Source of the DNA: JBKEBQ01 sp047973225
GTDB taxonomy: Bacteria > Bacillota_I > Bacilli_A > Erysipelotrichales > Erysipelotrichaceae
Direction of reading: 5' to 3'
NCBI GenBank assembly: GCA_047973225.1
Contig: JBKEBQ010000037.1
Location: forward strand, 1 to 12,180
Length of the DNA stretch: 12,180 nt
In this document: positions 6,415 through 12,180 of the stretch, piece by piece
Layout of the letters: the number at the start of each line of letters is the position of its first letter
How positions within the stretch are numbered: position 1 is the stretch's first letter
The notes under the pieces: generated by a model
The model's input: only the letters and a program-made list of their open reading frames with translations
Database searches by the model: none
Told to the model about the DNA's origin: nothing
Program-made: the position numbers and the translations under genes

Positions 6415-7170
6415 ATGAAAATTAATCGTATACAAGAAATGGAAGCATTTATAAATGAAAAGCATAGTGTGAGCAATGAAGATCTATGTAAGATGTTTTC
6501 TGTTTCTATGCAAACACTGCGAAGAGATTTAAAAATACTAGAAGATCAAGGACGTATTCATAAAGTGTATGGTGGTGTGATATCGAACAATTTTCGCTTA
6601 CAATCTACAGTGCCGACGCTCATGGACCGAAGTGGTATCCATACAAGTGAAAAAGAATATATAGGACAATTGGCCGCCAAACTTGTTGACGATAATGATA
6701 TCATCTTCATTGATTCTGGAACAACAGTAGTGCATATGTTAGCACATTTAAAGAAGAAGAAAAATGTAACCATCATCACGCATGCACTAAATGTTATGGA
6801 ACAAGCAAAAACTTTATCTAATGTGCGTTTTATTTCACTCGGTGGGGAGTATAACCCATTAACAAATACCTTTCAATTCTCTGCTTCGAATTATCACTAT
6901 CAGGTTTCAAAGGCCTTTATTGCAACGGTTGCGATTTCACTGGAAGATGGATTGCGCAACATGGATTACAAAGAAGGTGCAATCAAAAATCTTGTTATGA
7001 AAAGTGCAGAAAGTGTATTTGTTTTGTGCGATTCTAGTAAATTTAGTGCAAGAGCTTTTAACTTTTTTTCTACGATTCATCCCATATGCGCAGTTGTGAG
7101 TGATGAAAAGGTAAAGCAAGAAACAATACAAAGATTCCAAGAAAACGATATAAACATTATCACAAAATAA
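6415..7170 (+). CDS. iolR: DeoR-family transcriptional regulator, IolR-like
   Basis: The product is 251 residues, the length I recall for B. subtilis IolR. The N-terminal winged helix-turn-helix reads RIQEMEAFI, then EDLCKMFSVSMQTLRRDLK (22-40) and HKVYGGV (49-55), nearly the same wording as IolR as I remember it. The C-terminal DeoRC domain has the phosphosugar-binding IFIDSGTT (97-104) and a late CDSSKF motif. In B. subtilis, IolR represses inositol genes and is released by the phosphorylated intermediate DKG-6-phosphate. ATG 6415 is chosen because AAGGTG (6403-6408) precedes it and because the upstream in-frame ATG 6391 overlaps the -10 element. It is divergent from the transaldolase gene, which it probably controls. 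Calling it IolR rests on memory of the homologue and on the iolD/iolB genes nearby. Confidence 0.75.
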   Translation: MKINRIQEMEAFINEKHSVSNEDLCKMFSVSMQTLRRDLKILEDQGRIHKVYGGVISNNFRLQSTVPTLMDRSGIHTSEKEYIGQLAAKLVDDNDIIFIDSGTTVVHMLAHLKKKKNVTIITHALNVMEQAKTLSNVRFISLGGEYNPLTNTFQFSASNYHYQVSKAFIATVAISLEDGLRNMDYKEGAIKNLVMKSAESVFVLCDSSKFSARAFNFFSTIHPICAVVSDEKVKQETIQRFQENDINIITK

Positions 7171-7208
7171 TCAAAACTTACTCAATACATACATATCTTA
7201 CTGCTGAT

Positions 7209-7270
7209 TTTGGGGATAGTCAATCTTTTTGTACGAAATGATATTTTTTGTGTTTTTGTTTGGGGATTAG
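7209..7270 (+). repeat. Direct repeat TTTGGGGAT, copies exactly 50 bases apart
   Basis: TTTGGGGAT occurs at 7209-7217 and 7259-7267, in the 193-base gap between the two regulator genes, and both copies continue with a similar A/T-AGT. Fifty bases is near five helical turns, which would put two bound proteins on the same face. No clear promoter or terminator was found in this gap. Chance is possible for a 9-base repeat. Confidence 0.3.
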
Positions 7271-7363
7271 TAAACCATTTTGAAGTCAGTTGTAGTTAAT
7301 AGCGAAAATGAATTCATGAGGTAAAATTGATAAATTGGCGTATAGTTATTTCGGAGGGCTAGT

Positions 7364-8368
7364 ATGAAAATTACAATTAAAAAAATCGCAGAAATGGCAG
7401 GGGTATCGCGTGGAACGGTTGATAGGGTCATCAATAATAGAGGAAAAGTGGATCGCCATGTAGAAGAACGGATAAAAAAAATCATCTTGGAAACTGGTTA
7501 TGATCAAAAGAGAGTAAAATCACGCAAATTTCAAATTGGCGTGATTACGCAGTTGAGTAGCGCTTCGTTTATGGAAGAGATAAAAAAAGGCATTAACGAA
7601 GGAGAAAAATTTCTGAATACAGTTGGTAGTACACTGACCGTGAAGTATTTAGAAGGTGTCAATGTATCTGAGCAAGTACAATCTATTGAAGAGTTGATCA
7701 ATCAAGGTATTGATGCACTTGCGATTATGCCGATTAATCACGAACAAGTAAGAGATAAGCTAAACGATATAAAAAGAAAATACAATATTCCAATTATTGC
7801 CTTCAATACAAATATTATTAGCGCAGGTATAGAATGTTTTGTTGGTATGGATAATTATCAAAGTGGGATTGTAGCTGCCGATATTTTGGCTTTATTAATG
7901 AGAAATAAAGGGAAGGTTTTGGCAATCACTGGGCACTTTGGTAATAGTGCAACCAGTGATAGAATTGAAGGGTTTACTTGTGCCATGGAAAAAAATTATC
8001 CTGAAATTGATATCGTCAGTACACAAAGCAGTTTGGATAAGGCGAGTGAAGTGAAGCGAATTATTGCTGAAACACGTATATTGCATCCTGATTTAGAAGG
8101 TATTTTTCTTGCCAGTGCAGGGCAAGCTGGTGTTCGTCAATCAATAGGAAAGGCAAAGAAACGTCCGTATATTATCGTGTATGATGTGACTAGAAACAAT
8201 ATTGAACGCATCAAAAATAATGATTTTGATTTTATTATCGATCAAGATAGCGAGAATCAAAGTTATACAGCAATTAAACTGTTGTTTGAGATACTCTGTG
8301 GTAATACACAAAAGGAAAAGATTATATATACAAATATTCAATTGAAAAATCGAAGTACATTGCATTAA
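7364..8368 (+). CDS. LacI-family transcriptional regulator with sugar-binding (periplasmic-binding-protein-like) domain
   Basis: The product is 334 residues. The N-terminal LacI helix-turn-helix is clear: TIKKIAEMAGVSRGTVDRVI (4-23), then NNRGKVDRHVEERIKK. Helix 3 begins SRGTVDRV rather than the usual S..TVSRV, a variant seen in LacI regulators whose effector domain resembles ribose/inositol-type binding proteins. From about residue 57 (KFQIGVITQL) a type-I periplasmic-binding fold follows, with GIDALAIMPIN, IPIIAFNTN and the late IIVYDVTRN/DFIIDQD segments expected for a sugar-responsive domain. GGAGGG (7353-7358) precedes the ATG. It lies between the IolR-like gene and iolD, so inositol or a related sugar is a reasonable inducer. 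Which promoter it controls is not shown; the palindromic region before iolD is a candidate. Confidence 0.85.
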   Translation: MKITIKKIAEMAGVSRGTVDRVINNRGKVDRHVEERIKKIILETGYDQKRVKSRKFQIGVITQLSSASFMEEIKKGINEGEKFLNTVGSTLTVKYLEGVNVSEQVQSIEELINQGIDALAIMPINHEQVRDKLNDIKRKYNIPIIAFNTNIISAGIECFVGMDNYQSGIVAADILALLMRNKGKVLAITGHFGNSATSDRIEGFTCAMEKNYPEIDIVSTQSSLDKASEVKRIIAETRILHPDLEGIFLASAGQAGVRQSIGKAKKRPYIIVYDVTRNNIERIKNNDFDFIIDQDSENQSYTAIKLLFEILCGNTQKEKIIYTNIQLKNRSTLH

Positions 8369-8412
8369 GTTTTTCGCGATGGAGAATATTAGAAAATCAA
8401 ATTGAAAATACA

Positions 8413-8457
8413 GAAACCGACTCTAAAGCTTTAAAAACAGGAAAAGGGTCGTTTTTA
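8413..8457 (+). terminator. Possible terminator after the LacI-type gene
   Basis: CGACTC (8418-8423) can pair with GGGTCG (8446-8451) with one G-U, extended by AAA/TTT across a bulged C, and is followed by TTTTT (8452-8456). The loop is 22 bases with a small internal AAAGCTTT palindrome. The stem is short, so termination may be partial. It would separate the regulator from iolD, which has its own promoter. Confidence 0.4.
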
Positions 8458-8516
8458 ATTGGAAAGAAGCAAACATGAAATAACATAATGTGCTTTTGTG
8501 TGCTTAAATATAAATA

Positions 8517-8552
8517 GTGTGTATTGCACACGAGAAAATACTGTGCTATTAT
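8517..8552 (+). promoter_or_regulatory. Promoter of iolD-iolB with overlapping GTGTG/CACAC palindrome
   Basis: TTGCAC (8524-8529) and TATTAT (8547-8552) are exactly 17 bases apart, with an upstream TG making an extended -10; transcription should start near 8559. An imperfect palindrome, GTGTG TATTG CACAC (8517-8531), overlaps the -35. It is a good place for a LacI- or DeoR-type repressor. No cre box is seen here. Confidence 0.55.
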
Positions 8553-8556
8553 CGAG

Positions 8557-8603
8557 GTGAAGAAAGGATTATGTAGTGCAAAGATAGCATGAATTGGTGT
8601 TTT
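8557..8603 (+). promoter_or_regulatory. iolD leader with start-stop and mini-ORF
   Basis: The leader's only good Shine-Dalgarno-like run (AGAAAGGA, 8561-8568) is followed at once by ATG TAG (8571-8576), a start codon directly followed by a stop. A GTG at 8557 opens an 11-codon frame (MKKGLCSAKIA) whose TGA (8590-8592) overlaps an ATG at 8589 that is in frame with iolD. The iolD start favoured by homology, ATG 8604, has only a weak GGTG upstream. Whether any of this affects translation is unknown. Confidence 0.3.
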
Positions 8604-10532
8604 ATGGAAACAGTGAAACTCACAGTTGCGCAAGCAATCATAAAATTTTTAGATCAACAATACATTGCATTTGACCATGAAGAAATAAAATTTGTGGAGG
8701 GGATGTTTACCATACTTGGACATGGTAATGCGGTTGGTTTAGGCGAAGCGCTACAGTATGAGAAACATCGTTTACAAGTGTTTCAAGGTCGAAATGAACA
8801 AGGAATGTGTCATAGTGCAATTGCTTTTTCAAAGGAATGGAATCGCAAAAAAATCTTGCCGTGTATTGCATCTGTGGGACCTGGTAGTGCCAATATGGTA
8901 ACGGCAGCGGCAACGGCGACGGTGAACAACATTCCCTTATTACTTTTCCCAGCAGATACCTTTGCATCTAGACAACCCGATCCAGTTTTACAGCAGTTGG
9001 AGTGTCCTCATGATTTAACAATATCGACAAATGATGCATTTAAACCTGTATGTAAATATTTTGATCGTATTTCTCGAGCAGAACAATTAATGACTGCGAT
9101 GATAAATGCAATGCGCGTTTTAACAAATATTGGTGATACAGGGGCAGTTGCCATAGCGCTTCCCCAAGATGTAGAAGGTGAAGTGTATGCATATCCTACG
9201 TATTTCTTTAAAAAAAGAGTGCACCGATTGGAAAGAAGAAGCGCAACTGTTTGTGAAGTTGAGGATGTTGTTAAAACGATTGCATCATCAAAAAAACCGT
9301 TGATGATTGTCGGTGGTGGGGTCCGTTACTCTGAGGCAGGTGAAATGGTAGAAGCATTTTCAACGCGTTTCAATATTCCGTTTGGAGAAACACAAGCGGG
9401 GAAAAGTGCGTGTATTTCAAGTCATGAAAATAATCTAGGTGGAATTGGAGTTACAGGAACCTTAGCAAGTAACCATATAGCAAAATCAGCCGATTGTATT
9501 ATTGCTATAGGAACGCGCTTAACTGATTTTACAACTTCTTCAAAATGGTTATTTCAAGCGGATAATGTGCAAATAGTAACAATCAATGCAAGTGAATACC
9601 ATGCGCAAAAGATGGATGCTATTAGTGCTATTGGTGATGCTAAAACCGTACTAAGACAAATATATGATTGCTTAGATGAAAGGCAATATCAATCATCCTA
9701 CACGAATGAGATAAGTGATATAAAAACAATTTGGGAAGCGGAGATGGATCGGCTTGCGAATTATGAATATGATGAGAATTTTGAACCCATTATCAAAGAG
9801 CGGGATGAGCGAACCATTTCGCAATTCCATACGCTTACAAACTCGATATTAACACAGACACAGGCCATTATGACAATCCGAAGGAGTATTGATAAACATT
9901 CGACAATTGTTACTGCTGGGGGCTCTTTACCTAGCTGTCTGCAAAGAATTTGGACGAGTGAGTGCCGGGATACGTATCATGCAGAATATGGATATTCGTG
10001 CATGGGTTATGAATGTAGTGCAGTGTTAGGTGTGAAGTTAGCCAAACCAGATATAGAAGCATATACACTTGTGGGTGATGGATCATTTCAAATGTTGCAC
10101 TCAGAAATTGCGACTGCAGTGCAAGAGAGAAAAAAGATAAATATCTTGTTGTTTGACAATGCAGGCTTTGGTTGTATCAACAATTTAGAAATGGTCAATC
10201 ATTTAGATTCTTTTGCGACTGAATTTCGTTATCGCAACCAGCAGGGCTTAGATGGAGACTTGATGATGACAGACTATGCGATGATTGCGCAAGGTTATGG
10301 ACTAAAAAGTTACACCGTGAGAACAAAACAAGAATTAATTACAGCGATACAAGCGTCTAAAAAAATAAAACAATCGGTTTTGATTGATATTAAGGTACTT
10401 CCTAAAACGATGACAACAGGATATGAATCATGGTGGAATATTGGTTTAGCCGAAAGGTCTAATTGTGATCGCGTTCAAGAGAATTTAATACAAAATTACT
10501 TTGAACAAAGAAAAAAAGCTAGGAAATATTAA
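8604..10532 (+). CDS. iolD: 3D-(3,5/4)-trihydroxycyclohexane-1,2-dione hydrolase (inositol ring opening)
   Basis: IolD is a thiamine-diphosphate enzyme that opens the oxidised inositol ring to give 5-deoxy-glucuronate. The 642-residue product matches B. subtilis IolD (637 as I recall) along its whole length. Seen motifs are LGHGNAVGLGEAL (38-50), RNEQGMCHSA with the ThDP-activating glutamate E65, FPADTFASRQPDPVLQQLE, GGVRYS and ETQAGKS in the central domain, EYGYSCMGYE, and the Mg/ThDP motif GDGSF (491-495) with N519 27 residues after D492. The tail MTTGYESWWNIGLAE is also typical. ATG 8604 is preferred because METVKLTVAQAIIKFL aligns with known N-termini; ATG 8589 would add five residues. 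It has its own promoter (8524-8552) and is followed 12 bases later by iolB. Confidence 0.95.
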   Translation: METVKLTVAQAIIKFLDQQYIAFDHEEIKFVEGMFTILGHGNAVGLGEALQYEKHRLQVFQGRNEQGMCHSAIAFSKEWNRKKILPCIASVGPGSANMVTAAATATVNNIPLLLFPADTFASRQPDPVLQQLECPHDLTISTNDAFKPVCKYFDRISRAEQLMTAMINAMRVLTNIGDTGAVAIALPQDVEGEVYAYPTYFFKKRVHRLERRSATVCEVEDVVKTIASSKKPLMIVGGGVRYSEAGEMVEAFSTRFNIPFGETQAGKSACISSHENNLGGIGVTGTLASNHIAKSADCIIAIGTRLTDFTTSSKWLFQADNVQIVTINASEYHAQKMDAISAIGDAKTVLRQIYDCLDERQYQSSYTNEISDIKTIWEAEMDRLANYEYDENFEPIIKERDERTISQFHTLTNSILTQTQAIMTIRRSIDKHSTIVTAGGSLPSCLQRIWTSECRDTYHAEYGYSCMGYECSAVLGVKLAKPDIEAYTLVGDGSFQMLHSEIATAVQERKKINILLFDNAGFGCINNLEMVNHLDSFATEFRYRNQQGLDGDLMMTDYAMIAQGYGLKSYTVRTKQELITAIQASKKIKQSVLIDIKVLPKTMTTGYESWWNIGLAERSNCDRVQENLIQNYFEQRKKARKY

Positions 10533-10544
10533 AAGGAGGTAGTG

Positions 10545-11327
10545 GTGGAAAAAAAAGTATTCGGTAAAGGAAAATATATTGATAACGAAATGCTGATAAC
10601 GTCATATGATAATGCATATGCACATATGAAAATGGATATTAGAGCTTACCAATTGCATGCACAAGAAGAGCTTACTTTCACCAGCGAGAAGGAAGAAATA
10701 GTAGTTTTACTGCTTAATGGTGATATTGATATTATAGTGGGCAAACAAAAAGTTCATGCAAAGCGAAGCAGTGTTTTCTTAGACGATCCATATGCAGCGC
10801 ATGTTTGTAGAAGCGGCGTGATCACGATCAAGACTCATAAGGATAGTGAAATCTTGGTGCAAAAGGCCGTGAATGAAAAAAGTTTTGTATCTAAAATATA
10901 TACGCCAAAAGATATCCATTGGCACAATGCTTATGAAGGAAAATGGAACAATAGCGCAAATCGCTATGTAAATACCATTATTGATCATGAAATAAATGAA
11001 AAAAGTAATTTTGTCTTAGGTGAAATTAGAAATCGCTCAGGTAACTGGTCTGGTTATTTGCCACATCGGCATCCTCAAGTAGAGTGTTATTTCTTCTTGT
11101 TTGATCATGAAGCAGGCTTTGGTGCAAGCTTTATTGATGATGATGTCTACAAAAGTGTAAATTACAGTTATGCAGTGATTCCTGGAGGTTCTTTACATCC
11201 CCAAGTTTGTGCGCCAGGCTTTCAAATGTATACGTGTTGGATCATACGCCATGATGAGGATCATCCGTGGTTACAGACGGATCGAAATGAAGAGGCAAGA
11301 TATACGTGGCTACACGATGTAGATTGA
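10545..11327 (+). CDS. iolB: 5-deoxy-glucuronate isomerase
   Basis: IolB isomerises 5-deoxy-D-glucuronate to 2-deoxy-5-keto-D-gluconate (DKG), the step after IolD. The 260-residue product is a double-cupin protein. The C-terminal cupin has RSGNWSGYLPHRHPQVE (164-180) with metal-site histidines H174 and H176 and a nearby acidic residue E180, then IPGGSLHPQVCAPGFQMY (212-229) with H218, the layout of the IolB/KduI-like family. The start is GTG, read as Met. GTG 10545 sits five bases after AAAAGGAGG (10531-10539), whereas GTG 10542 would be only two bases away. It lies 12 bases after the iolD stop and is clearly in its operon. A hairpin at 11350-11374 follows. The N-terminal half is less conserved than I would expect, but the identity is firm given its partner. 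Confidence 0.88.
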   Translation: MEKKVFGKGKYIDNEMLITSYDNAYAHMKMDIRAYQLHAQEELTFTSEKEEIVVLLLNGDIDIIVGKQKVHAKRSSVFLDDPYAAHVCRSGVITIKTHKDSEILVQKAVNEKSFVSKIYTPKDIHWHNAYEGKWNNSANRYVNTIIDHEINEKSNFVLGEIRNRSGNWSGYLPHRHPQVECYFFLFDHEAGFGASFIDDDVYKSVNYSYAVIPGGSLHPQVCAPGFQMYTCWIIRHDEDHPWLQTDRNEEARYTWLHDVD

Positions 11328-11347
11328 AAAAAAGATGTGAATGCTTC

Positions 11348-11376
11348 AAAAAAGTAGTTGATCATACTACTTTTAC
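11348..11376 (+). terminator. Terminator-like hairpin after iolB
   Basis: AAAAGTAGT (11350-11358) and ACTACTTTT (11366-11374) form a perfect 9-bp stem around TGATCAT. An A-run precedes it and TTTTACTT follows. The stem is AT-rich, so termination may be incomplete. It divides iolDB from the next gene, which has its own promoter. Confidence 0.5.
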
Positions 11377-11405
11377 TTAAAAACCATACAGAAAGCGCTT
11401 ACAAT
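11377..11405 (+). promoter_or_regulatory. Promoter of the membrane protein gene with a perfect cre box over the -10
   Basis: TTAAAA (11377-11382) and TACAAT (11400-11405) are 17 bases apart. On the minus strand, 11403-11390 reads TGTAAGCGCTTTCT, a full 14 of 14 match to the cre consensus TGWAARCGYTWNCW. It overlaps the start of the -10 element, the position for direct CcpA repression when a preferred sugar is present. Confidence 0.65.
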
Positions 11406-11421
11406 AGAGAAAGGAGAATCC

Positions 11422-12180
11422 ATGAAATTTAATGTATTAGGATCATTCAATGAGTCGATTGCTAAAAGTAAAATGTTGAATGAAGCTATGAAATTAAAAG
11501 ATAGCTATAGAAATCTATTCAAAAAGAAATTTCTGATGTTCATGCTATTGCTTATTACATCCAATTTTTTAACCGTATTCTTGTCGTTTATGGTATCTGT
11601 CATATCCTATGGAGGAAATGCTGATTTTGTCTTTACGTCTTTTATGGGAACGTTAGTGAACATCGCAGTGAACAATTACATCTATTGTTGCTTTTTAATT
11701 GCGAAGCGAAAATATGATGGGAAACCCTGTTCTTATGCAGATTTTTTTGAAAGAATCACGTATCAAGTCATATGTACGATTGGCTTGGGTGTTATACAGA
11801 CCTTTGTCCAAAATATGAATACATCACTAACTTCATCAATTCCAAAACTTAATGTAATTATGACCGTTTTCATTTCGGTCGTGTTTATGATGATACAAGT
11901 GGTAGCGGCATTTGCGATTCACGATGAAATGGTCAAACCGTATAAAATTATGGGGGTGATTAAAAAGACAATAGTAAATAACTGGAAAGCACTTTTATTA
12001 CCCACTGTTATGTTTGTTGCATATAGTTATTTTAGTAATGTTTTCTTTGCTAGTTTGGTCTATGATCATTTATCACTAACCCAAGGAATTAACAATATTT
12101 TTCATTCCTTATTGTATTTAAGAGAATATGAGACCATTAAAATTTTGTTGATATATTATCCAATTGCTTTTGTTGTTGGA
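11422..12180 (+). CDS. Polytopic membrane protein, unknown function (3' end outside window)
   Basis: This is the first 253 codons of a gene that is still open at the window edge. AAAGGAG (11410-11416) precedes ATG 11422. A charged N-terminus (SKMLNEAMKLKDSYRNLFKKK) is followed by about five to six hydrophobic segments: roughly residues 35-58 (FLMFMLLLITSNFL), 69-92 (FTSFMGTLVNIAVNNYIYCC), 114-130 (VICTIGLGVIQTFV), 146-167, 189-212 and one starting near 240. The positive-inside pattern (KRKYDGK after segment 2) suits a true integral membrane protein. I do not recognise the family and see no transporter signature. It could be a transporter, a DUF975/YesL-like membrane protein or a permease subunit. 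The cre box at its promoter suggests a link to carbon supply, and its place after iolDB allows, but does not show, a role with inositol. Confidence 0.6.
   Translation, partial: MKFNVLGSFNESIAKSKMLNEAMKLKDSYRNLFKKKFLMFMLLLITSNFLTVFLSFMVSVISYGGNADFVFTSFMGTLVNIAVNNYIYCCFLIAKRKYDGKPCSYADFFERITYQVICTIGLGVIQTFVQNMNTSLTSSIPKLNVIMTVFISVVFMMIQVVAAFAIHDEMVKPYKIMGVIKKTIVNNWKALLLPTVMFVAYSYFSNVFFASLVYDHLSLTQGINNIFHSLLYLREYETIKILLIYYPIAFVVG

Noticed and set aside
8513..8533. Cyclic-AMP receptor (Crp/Fnr) site TGTGT...ACACG
   Set aside because: It resembles half of a Crp site, but the spacing is wrong and the region is typical of Gram-positive CcpA/LacI control. Treated as a generic operator-like palindrome.
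8707..8967. Antisense frame with a PLPLPLP run opposite iolD
   Set aside because: The proline-leucine run is the complement of the GCAGCGGCAACGGCGACGG stretch encoding the IolD AAATAT segment. It is a shadow, not a gene.

Overview
The window comes from a low-GC Gram-positive (Firmicutes) chromosome. Genes are AT-rich, most have AGGAGG-type ribosome binding sites, TTGACA/TATAAT-like promoters can be picked out, and two CcpA (cre) boxes match the Bacillus-type consensus. The gene content (iol genes, iron-dependent alcohol dehydrogenases for disposing of reducing power, adenine deaminase) suits an anaerobic, probably gut-dwelling fermenter such as an Erysipelotrichia- or Clostridia-like species. 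I cannot name the species. No tRNA, rRNA, CRISPR array, transposase or phage gene is visible.

Positions 1-1731 look like a decaying stretch. It holds the 3' end of an adenine deaminase gene that appears to lack about 90 C-terminal residues, a secreted-protein gene split by a frameshift near 660-684 under a cre box, and a small secreted or membrane-anchored protein gene carrying a perfect 18-bp hairpin just after its signal sequence. About 400 bases without a convincing gene follow, ending in a terminator-like hairpin and a promoter.

Positions 1732-3945 (+) are a two-gene unit: an M19 (renal/membrane-dipeptidase family) dipeptidase and a YqhD/BDH-type iron alcohol dehydrogenase. It ends at a strong bidirectional terminator (3999-4033). 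Converging on it from the other side (4080-6350, -) is a second unit: a transaldolase followed by another iron-dependent alcohol dehydrogenase. A DeoR-family regulator that closely resembles Bacillus subtilis IolR is divergent from this unit (6415-7170, +). A LacI-type regulator (7364-8368), iolD (8604-10532) and iolB (10545-11327) follow. The window ends inside an unrecognised polytopic membrane protein gene with a cre box over its promoter.

The genes make sense together as part of myo-inositol catabolism. IolD opens the ring and IolB makes 2-deoxy-5-keto-gluconate (DKG). The IolR-like protein sits next to a transaldolase rather than the usual kinase/aldolase pair. DKG has, at its keto end, the same dihydroxyacetone unit and stereochemistry that transaldolase takes from fructose-6-phosphate. 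A transaldolase could therefore move that unit to glyceraldehyde-3-phosphate, giving fructose-6-phosphate and malonate semialdehyde. The co-transcribed alcohol dehydrogenase could reduce the semialdehyde to 3-hydroxypropionate. This would be an inositol counterpart of the transaldolase route of sulfoglycolysis, bypassing IolC, IolJ and IolA. It is an inference from gene order, active-site residues and chemistry, and it is the main hypothesis offered here. IolG, IolE, IolC, IolJ and IolA are not in the window and may lie outside it.
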